A DNA stretch of 8,859 nucleotides from an uncultured bacterium. GTDB lineage: Bacteria > Patescibacteriota > Minisyncoccia > Phycocordibacterales > UBA1006. Shown here piece by piece: positions 4,834 through 8,859 of this stretch (the first letter of the stretch is position 1; the number at the start of each line of letters is the position of its first letter). The DNA lies in assembly GCA_903920485.1 (NCBI GenBank), contig CAIXMG010000055.1:1-8859 (forward strand), written 5' to 3'. The translations under genes were made by a program, and so were the position numbers. The notes under the pieces are model-generated. The model was not told the DNA's origin and made no database searches. It saw only the letters and a program-made list of their open reading frames with translations.

Positions 4834-5202
4834 TCAGATTTTTTTAGTAAAAACTAAAAGATATAGGTATCCGCCCAGGAAGATAAGGAGACCGTAGAAC
4901 AGTCCCCCTGTCCCCACCTTTTCCATATCCGCAGGGTTACCGAAAAAGGCAAACCATACGAGAAACACGCCATGGGCAAGGCAGGAGAACAGCGGATACC
5001 AGAACTTCAGCCCCATTTCCATCACAGCGACGGCCCCCAGGAGAGTAACGATGAAAGGTGAGTAACAGGTCATCTCGGACCACCCGTTCACGAACGATTC
5101 AAATCCCATCCCTCCAAAGATGAATACGGTGACAATTGCGAGTGTTGGTCCCAGGCCTTTGCCTTGAGAAAAAGCAGGGTGTACAGAAATTTTCTTTGCC
5201 AT
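4834..5202 (-). CDS. Small membrane protein with four predicted helices
   Basis: A 122-residue protein without a recognised family. After a short positive N-terminus (MAKKISVHPAF) there are four apolar segments, at about residues 19-37, 46-63, 66-86 and 98-118, joined by very short loops, and a positive C-terminal KK. Both ends are therefore predicted to be cytosolic. It has no obvious catalytic or transport motif. The gene is a single unit: the terminator at 4780-4814 follows, and the upstream region carries TAACCAAAAATCAA (5214-5227) at the same distance from the ATG as the A-rich motif of its neighbours. It is divergent from the FMN-binding protein gene, but no functional link can be shown. 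Confidence 0.85.
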   Translation of the reverse strand: MAKKISVHPAFSQGKGLGPTLAIVTVFIFGGMGFESFVNGWSEMTCYSPFIVTLLGAVAVMEMGLKFWYPLFSCLAHGVFLVWFAFFGNPADMEKVGTGGLFYGLLIFLGGYLYLLVFTKKI

Positions 5203-5213
5203 AACGAGTAATT

Positions 5214-5285
5214 TTGATTTTTGGTTATATAATTCTTAAAGAAATGTCATGGATTAACGGTAGCATATAATGTGTAATATGTCAA
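5214..5285 (-). promoter_or_regulatory. Leader motif and probable promoter of the 4834-5202 gene
   Basis: The A-rich motif TAACCAAAAATCAA (5214-5227, minus) ends 11 bases before the ATG. Upstream there is a perfect TTGACA (5280-5285), but at 17 bases it faces only a weak TACCGT (5257-5262). An alternative is ATGACA (5245-5250) with TATAAC (5224-5229) at 15 bases. The -10 box is therefore uncertain. Confidence 0.4.
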
Positions 5286-5352
5286 ATTTTTCCTAATTCT
5301 GATCCCCTGCCAAGAGACTTTGGTTATCCCCTTTCACTGGAAGCTCTTCCTT

Positions 5353-5360
5353 GCTATACT
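5353..5360 (+). promoter_or_regulatory. Extended -10 promoter of the flavin module, leaderless
   Basis: The TG of TTGC precedes TATACT (5355-5360), which ends six bases before the ATG at 5367. No good -35 box is visible. The same TATACTT-to-ATG spacing is seen at 3771 and 8214. Confidence 0.7.
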
Positions 5361-5366
5361 TGCATC

Positions 5367-5849
5367 ATGAATTCAACCAAAACCCTCATCGGCATTGCCG
5401 TCTTTATCATCTTCTGCGTCGGAGCAGGAATTATCATCGCTGACCACAAAAACAACGATGCGACTTCGACGACCCCGAACACCGTAACGGTTGTTGCGAC
5501 TCCGGCTACAACGGGAACCACAACCAGCAATTCTTCTACCCCAGTGACATCGTCCTACAAGGACGGAACGTTCCAGGCAACTGGAAGCTATGACTCCCCT
5601 GCGGGAACCGAAAGCGTCGCCGTATCCCTGACGCTCAAGGATGGGATCATCGAAAGCTCGACGGTAACGTCGGAAGCCAACGACGGAGAATCCCGACGCT
5701 ATCAGGGCATGTTCATCTCGGGCTATAAGGCTTTTGTTGACGGCAAGAACATCAGCGACGTGAACGTCGGCAAGGTTTCAGGATCGTCCCTGACCGGCAT
5801 CGGATTCAACGCGGCCGTTGCGAAGATCAAGGCCGAAGCAGCGGCATAA
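5367..5849 (+). CDS. Membrane-anchored FMN-binding domain protein
   Basis: A 160-residue extracytosolic electron carrier. Residues 7-25 (LIGIAVFIIFCVGAGIIIA) form one membrane anchor. Residues 31-63 are a Thr/Ser/Pro-rich linker, and 64-160 an FMN_bind domain of the NqrC/RnfG type (YKDGTFQATG ... SVAVSLTLKDGII). Members are modified covalently with FMN on the last residue of an S-G-A-T/S motif. Here the motif reads VSGSSLTG at 137-144, so Ser141 is the aligned acceptor, with Thr143 as a less likely alternative. The positive charge before the helix suggests the domain faces outward. ApbE, the enzyme that attaches the FMN, starts six bases after the stop, which strongly supports this reading. 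The mRNA is predicted to be leaderless. Its redox partner may be the DoxX-family protein two genes downstream. Confidence 0.88.
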   Translation: MNSTKTLIGIAVFIIFCVGAGIIIADHKNNDATSTTPNTVTVVATPATTGTTTSNSSTPVTSSYKDGTFQATGSYDSPAGTESVAVSLTLKDGIIESSTVTSEANDGESRRYQGMFISGYKAFVDGKNISDVNVGKVSGSSLTGIGFNAAVAKIKAEAAA

Positions 5850-5855
5850 CCGACT

Positions 5856-6728
5856 ATGGCGGAAAGCAGGTGGTCATTCGAGGCGATTGGAACCCACTGG
5901 ACCATCGACCTTTACCAGGAAGTTTCTCCCGAGGCAGAAACTTCCCTGTTGAAGCTTATCCGGCAACGGATCGAGCTTTTTGAGTCCACCTATTCGCGGT
6001 TCAGAAAGGATTCCTGGCTTTCAAAAATATCATCGACTCCAGGCACCTACGATCTTCCTGGCGACGCGAAACCCATGCTTCATGCCTACGAACGACTGTA
6101 CCTGCTGACAGACGGGCTGATGACGCCCTTGATTGGTCAAGTCCTTTCGGATGCCGGATACGACTCGTCTTACTCTCTTGAACCCAAACCGATGACGCAA
6201 CCCGTTTCGTGGGACGAGGCACTGCACGTTGATACGGACCAAATTACCATAAAAAAAGAAGTGAAACTTGATTTCGGCGCCATCGGAAAAGGCTACCTCG
6301 TGGACATTCTCAGCGACCTCATCGAATCCCAAGGAGTAACGCGATACTGCGTCGATGCGGGTGGTGACATGCGTCACCGAAATATCGAGCCTCTCCGCGT
6401 AGGACTTGAAGACCCTTCGGACCCTTCGCGAGTTATCGGTGTCATGAACTTGCAAAATAGCAGCCTCGCAGGATCATCAGGCAACAGACGAGCCTGGAAA
6501 AAGTTTACGCACATCATCAATCCGTCGACCCTCTCGTCTGAAACGGAAATCGCTGCGCTGTGGGTCGTGGCCGACACGACGATGATTGCCGATGCGATGA
6601 CCACGGCCCTTTATTTCTGTGCGCCCGAAATCCTGTTGGCGGAATACGATTTCGAATACCTCATTCTCAGGAGCGACCGCTCCGTCGAGGGATCGCTTCT
6701 CCACAGTCCCGACCTCGAGGTGTATTAG
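5856..6728 (+). CDS. apbE: FAD:protein FMN transferase (ApbE)
   Basis: ApbE splits FAD and attaches FMN through a phosphoester bond to a Ser/Thr of FMN_bind domains, using Mg2+. The 290 residues cover the whole catalytic domain. Family motifs in order are IGT (11-13), TDGLMTPLIG (85-94), LDFGAIGKGYLVD (138-150), VDAGGD (166-171), SLAGSSGNRR (203-212), HIINPST (219-225) and ADAMTTALY (245-253). Asp246 and Thr250 match the usual metal ligands. There is no signal peptide or lipobox: the protein begins MAESRWSFEAIGT directly at the catalytic domain, and a stop codon nine bases upstream in frame excludes a longer form. Most bacterial ApbE proteins are exported, so this one is predicted to be cytosolic. 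It starts six bases after the FMN-binding protein gene, in the same frame, and is probably translationally coupled to it. Confidence 0.93.
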   Translation: MAESRWSFEAIGTHWTIDLYQEVSPEAETSLLKLIRQRIELFESTYSRFRKDSWLSKISSTPGTYDLPGDAKPMLHAYERLYLLTDGLMTPLIGQVLSDAGYDSSYSLEPKPMTQPVSWDEALHVDTDQITIKKEVKLDFGAIGKGYLVDILSDLIESQGVTRYCVDAGGDMRHRNIEPLRVGLEDPSDPSRVIGVMNLQNSSLAGSSGNRRAWKKFTHIINPSTLSSETEIAALWVVADTTMIADAMTTALYFCAPEILLAEYDFEYLILRSDRSVEGSLLHSPDLEVY

Positions 6729-6762
6729 CAATTCCTTTTCAAGAGGAGTACACTGAACCCAT

Positions 6763-7164
6763 ATGAAAAAAGCTTCACCCATCATCCTTCGCGTCGGCAT
6801 GGCCGCAATCATCCTCTGGTTCGGCTTCAGTCAGCTTTCCGATGCCACATCATGGCTCGGGTTCCTTCCGGCATGGACGACGCCCCTTCCGGTCAGTCAG
6901 ATCGGCCTCATCCTCGTAAACGGCTGGTTCGAGGTCGTCTTCGGTTTCATGCTCCTCTTCGGGTTCTGGACGCGCTTTACGGCCGCGTTTCTGTTCCTGC
7001 ACCTCCTCGACATCACCTATACCGTCGGCTACGGAGGGATCGGCGTCCGCGACTTCGGCCTGACCATCGCGATGATCGCCATCTTCTTCGAAGGTTCCAG
7101 CGCCTTCTCGTTCGACTACCTCCTTGCCAATGACGACCATCCCCTGCGGCAACCGATGAGATAG
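6763..7164 (+). CDS. DoxX family membrane protein
   Basis: A 133-residue integral membrane protein with four predicted helices, at about 8-25 (LRVGMAAIILWFGFSQL), 44-68, 72-91 and 95-111, which is the DoxX/DoxD-like size and layout. DoxX proteins are linked to redox chemistry, for example thiosulfate:quinone oxidoreductase and oxidant-defence complexes in mycobacteria, but many members have no known activity. The gene lies 34 bases after apbE and ends at a strong terminator, so the three genes look like one operon; the DoxX protein may connect the flavoprotein to membrane quinols, which is inference. AGGAG at 6744-6748 is the only Shine-Dalgarno-like site in the window, but it is 14 bases from the ATG. 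A TACACT at 6749-6754 could instead be an internal -10 box. In-frame TGA at 6754 excludes an earlier start. Confidence 0.85.
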   Translation: MKKASPIILRVGMAAIILWFGFSQLSDATSWLGFLPAWTTPLPVSQIGLILVNGWFEVVFGFMLLFGFWTRFTAAFLFLHLLDITYTVGYGGIGVRDFGLTIAMIAIFFEGSSAFSFDYLLANDDHPLRQPMR

Positions 7165-7171
7165 CCCATGC

Positions 7172-7203
7172 AAAAACCCCTCACTTAGCTGTGAGGGGTT
7201 TTT
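7172..7203. terminator. Bidirectional rho-independent terminator
   Basis: AAAAACCCCTCAC (7172-7184) and GTGAGGGGTTTTT (7191-7203) form a perfect 13-bp inverted repeat around a 6-base loop. The A and T runs make it work on both strands. It lies 7 bases after the DoxX stop and 19 bases after the end of the convergent 7223-8113 gene. Confidence 0.95.
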
Positions 7204-7222
7204 GTTGAGTTTTGATTGAGTT

Positions 7223-8113
7223 TTATTTCGCCTTCACCAAGTGTTGGAAATTATTCATGACAGAACTTGCATACTGGTGATACTCTTCCTCAGGCAGTGA
7301 TTCATCCTTGATACAGCTCTCAAGGAAGTTAAACGCTGCCTTGAGAAACACGTGGTCCTTCTGATAGCTTTGGATGAGAGTTGAGAAAGATTTTGTGACT
7401 CTTTGGTTCGCTACCAAGTAGCAGGGTGTCTCCGCTTGCATTTTTTTAAGAAGCGAGAGAGCATAACCAGCTTCTGTTTTTTGAGGTTCCAGTTCCAGCA
7501 TGAGCCTTCCAAAGAAAGAAGGGACGTGGATGCTGGGACTACTTTGCAATACGAATTCTTCTATCTCAGGAACATACACATACGCGCCAGGCTCGATCAT
7601 ACTCCCAACCATAGAAGGAAGGGTATCCATAATATAACGGCCCGCATGATGAACATTGCTTTCCTGGATGCTCTTACCTAGGTTCTCCAGAAACTTTGCC
7701 AAGAACAGACACTCCCACTTGTTCACATCACGATCCCTTCTTTTCTGATCGATCAGCCACAGGCAGCAATCTCTTGCAAAGAGAGCGATGGCCGTCGCAT
7801 CTCCGGAATCGTCTTCTTCAAGAATTTCGACCAAGGACATGACGAACAGTTCTGCTGGTATGACTCGACGACTTTTCCAAAGCCAGTCACGACGATCGTC
7901 GGGGCCTGTATCAGTATTGATTTGCTGACGATAGAAAAGTATGAAAAGCCACACCTTGTCTTCCTGATTAGGAAGGAACTGGAATGTCTTATTCATAAGA
8001 TTCCACTGACTGTTTTCTGTGCTGTCAGTCACTTCCAAGTTCCTCATAAGAACCAAGATGAGCTTAACGAGGGAGTCAAAACGTTTTTCTATCTGCTTTA
8101 ATGGGTTTAACAT
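7223..8113 (-). CDS. Hypothetical helical protein (296 residues)
   Basis: I do not recognise this protein. It is soluble, with no signal peptide and no clear membrane segment. The whole length is a run of amphipathic helices rich in Leu, Glu, Lys and Phe (for example MSLVEILEEDDSGDATAIAL and GYALSLLKKMQAETPCYLVA), which suggests an all-helical repeat or scaffold fold such as HEAT- or TPR-like. No catalytic motif stands out. The ATG at 8113 is preceded by an A-rich stretch (TAATCAAAAAAACTTAAT) rather than a Shine-Dalgarno sequence, as in the other accessory genes. It is a single-gene unit that converges on the flavin operon and shares its terminator. Composition is slightly more AT-rich than the flavin genes. 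Confidence 0.85.
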   Translation of the reverse strand: MLNPLKQIEKRFDSLVKLILVLMRNLEVTDSTENSQWNLMNKTFQFLPNQEDKVWLFILFYRQQINTDTGPDDRRDWLWKSRRVIPAELFVMSLVEILEEDDSGDATAIALFARDCCLWLIDQKRRDRDVNKWECLFLAKFLENLGKSIQESNVHHAGRYIMDTLPSMVGSMIEPGAYVYVPEIEEFVLQSSPSIHVPSFFGRLMLELEPQKTEAGYALSLLKKMQAETPCYLVANQRVTKSFSTLIQSYQKDHVFLKAAFNFLESCIKDESLPEEEYHQYASSVMNNFQHLVKAK

Positions 8114-8157
8114 ATTAAGTTTTTTTGATTAAGTAAATTAATTCCAAGTCTGCCCCC

Positions 8158-8186
8158 ATATAACCACAAAACAACCCACTTATCAA
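8158..8186 (-). promoter_or_regulatory. Possible promoter of the 7223-8113 gene
   Basis: On the minus strand TTGATA (8181-8186) and TTATAT (8158-8163) are 17 bases apart. The -35 is good but the -10 is weak. The predicted leader is about 40 bases. Confidence 0.4.
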
Positions 8187-8213
8187 GTCCCTGTTCAATC
8201 CCCCATCCATACG

Positions 8214-8219
8214 TATACT
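8214..8219 (+). promoter_or_regulatory. -10 box of the methyltransferase gene, leaderless
   Basis: TATACT ends six bases before the ATG at 8226, with the same TATACTT-N5-ATG arrangement as at 3771 and 5355. No TG extension and no clear -35 box are visible. Confidence 0.65.
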
Positions 8220-8225
8220 TGAACC

Positions 8226-8859
8226 ATGACATTCGAAGACATCCTCAAAAAAGCCGAGGGGCAGGCGCAAACGCTCGTATGGTGGTCGTCGGACCAGATA
8301 GCGCGCGGTGAAGACCTGGTGAACGACCCTAAGAAGGGCGAACGGTGCTGGATCATCCCTTGCGCAACGGGGCAGTTTTTGCATGACCTGGTTTCGGAAC
8401 AAAAGCCTGCCACAATCCTTGAATTGGGAACGTCCATCGGATACTCGACGTTATGGTTGGCTCATGCTGCGCATGAATACGACGGGCACATCTACACCGT
8501 GGAACAAAATCCCGAAAAGGTCGCGATTGCCACGCAAAACATCTCAGGTGCAGGACTTTCGGATACCGCAACCTTTTATGAGGGGCAGATCATGGACATG
8601 ATAAAAAACCTTGAATCGATTCTTAATGGCAAGAAGATTGATTTCGTGTTCATGGATGCTGATCGCGGGCATTATCACGAATATTTTCCCTTGCTCAAAA
8701 AGCACCTTGCAAAAGGTGCCATGATCGTCGCCGATAACGCTGGCAACATGCAAAAACGCATGGGTCCGTTCCTTGAACTCCTTGAAAAGGAAGGATGGCA
8801 TTTTGAAATCAAGGAAATGGATAATGGGATTTTAGTTGCCACCCCTCCGCCCTACGGGC
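8226..8859 (+). CDS. SAM-dependent O-methyltransferase (3' end cut off)
   Basis: Class I methyltransferase of the catechol/caffeoyl-CoA O-methyltransferase type. From the ATG at 8226, 211 codons are open to the right edge with no stop; the family is usually about 200-230 residues, so little is missing. Motif I is ILELGTSIGYSTLWLA (SAM binding), followed by the acidic strand end YTVEQNPEK (Glu contacts the ribose), the DFVFMDADRGHYHEYFPLLK motif in which the DAD and following residues bind the metal in catechol-type enzymes, and AMIVADNAG in place of the usual DN-V segment. An N-terminal helix begins MTFEDILKKAEGQAQTLVWW. The methyl acceptor cannot be told from sequence; known relatives act on phenolic compounds or modified tRNA bases. 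No partner gene is visible. Confidence 0.88.
   Translation, partial: MTFEDILKKAEGQAQTLVWWSSDQIARGEDLVNDPKKGERCWIIPCATGQFLHDLVSEQKPATILELGTSIGYSTLWLAHAAHEYDGHIYTVEQNPEKVAIATQNISGAGLSDTATFYEGQIMDMIKNLESILNGKKIDFVFMDADRGHYHEYFPLLKKHLAKGAMIVADNAGNMQKRMGPFLELLEKEGWHFEIKEMDNGILVATPPPYG

Noticed and set aside
5367..6728. A single FMN_bind-ApbE fusion protein broken by a nonsense mutation
   Set aside because: The frames agree, but the TAA is followed by a proper ATG at the natural start of the ApbE domain, and separate genes are the usual arrangement. Kept only as a side note.
6850..7173. Minus-strand ORF of 107 residues opposite the DoxX-family gene
   Set aside because: It is highly Glu/Asp/Arg-rich, antisense to a hydrophobic membrane protein, and spans the start of the terminator, so it is a shadow.
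1..8859. Recoded TGA (glycine) as in Gracilibacteria
   Set aside because: TGA ends ftsE and the 3783 gene exactly where the family lengths predict, and no gene has internal in-frame TGA.
1..8859. CRISPR array or insertion sequence
   Set aside because: No regularly spaced repeats and no transposase-like reading frame were seen on either strand.

Overview
The window looks like chromosomal DNA of a small-genome bacterium, most plausibly of the Patescibacteria/CPR (Parcubacteria-like) group. The reasons are indirect: a compact FtsE-FtsX pair, a tRNA gene without an encoded CCA end, many short single-gene units of unknown function, almost no Shine-Dalgarno sequences, and several promoters whose -10 box sits directly on the start codon. 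TGA is used as a normal stop (ftsE, the 3783 gene), so there is no sign of the recoded TGA seen in Gracilibacteria. The lineage is an inference; no rRNA or other marker is present.

Layout. Positions 1-1559 (minus strand) hold the cell-division ABC transporter pair: ftsX, cut by the left edge, and ftsE, its upstream partner. Back to back with ftsE is a tRNA-Glu(CTC) gene at 1624-1695 with its own good promoter. From about 1700 to 3725 the base composition becomes AT-rich and foreign-looking. This stretch carries a 223-residue protein of unknown function (1772-2443), a structured intergenic region and a lipoprotein gene (2753-3472, minus). It is bracketed by an 11-base direct repeat of the tRNA 3' end, so it is a candidate small island integrated at tRNA-Glu, although no integrase is visible.

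From 3783 to 5202 there are three stand-alone genes: a nucleoside 2-deoxyribosyltransferase-like protein (+), an unrecognised soluble protein (-) and a four-helix membrane protein (-). Each minus-strand gene has its own hairpin-plus-T-run terminator.

Positions 5367-7164 (+) form the clearest functional module: a membrane-anchored FMN-binding-domain protein, ApbE (FAD:protein FMN transferase) only six bases downstream, and a DoxX-family membrane protein. ApbE would attach FMN covalently to the first protein, and the DoxX protein may be a membrane redox partner, giving a minimal extracytosolic flavin electron-carrier system. A strong bidirectional terminator (7172-7203) separates it from a convergent 296-residue protein of unknown function (7223-8113, -). 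The window ends in a SAM-dependent O-methyltransferase (8226 to the right edge, +).

Expression signals fall into two classes. ftsE, the 3783 gene, the FMN-binding protein gene and the methyltransferase gene have a -10 box 6-7 bases before the ATG, which predicts leaderless mRNAs; the three plus-strand ones share TATACTT exactly 12 bases before the ATG. The other class (the 223-residue protein, the lipoprotein, the 143-residue protein, the small membrane protein and, weakly, the 296-residue protein) has a longer leader with an A-rich TAACC(C)AAAAAYCAA-like motif where a ribosome-binding site would normally be.
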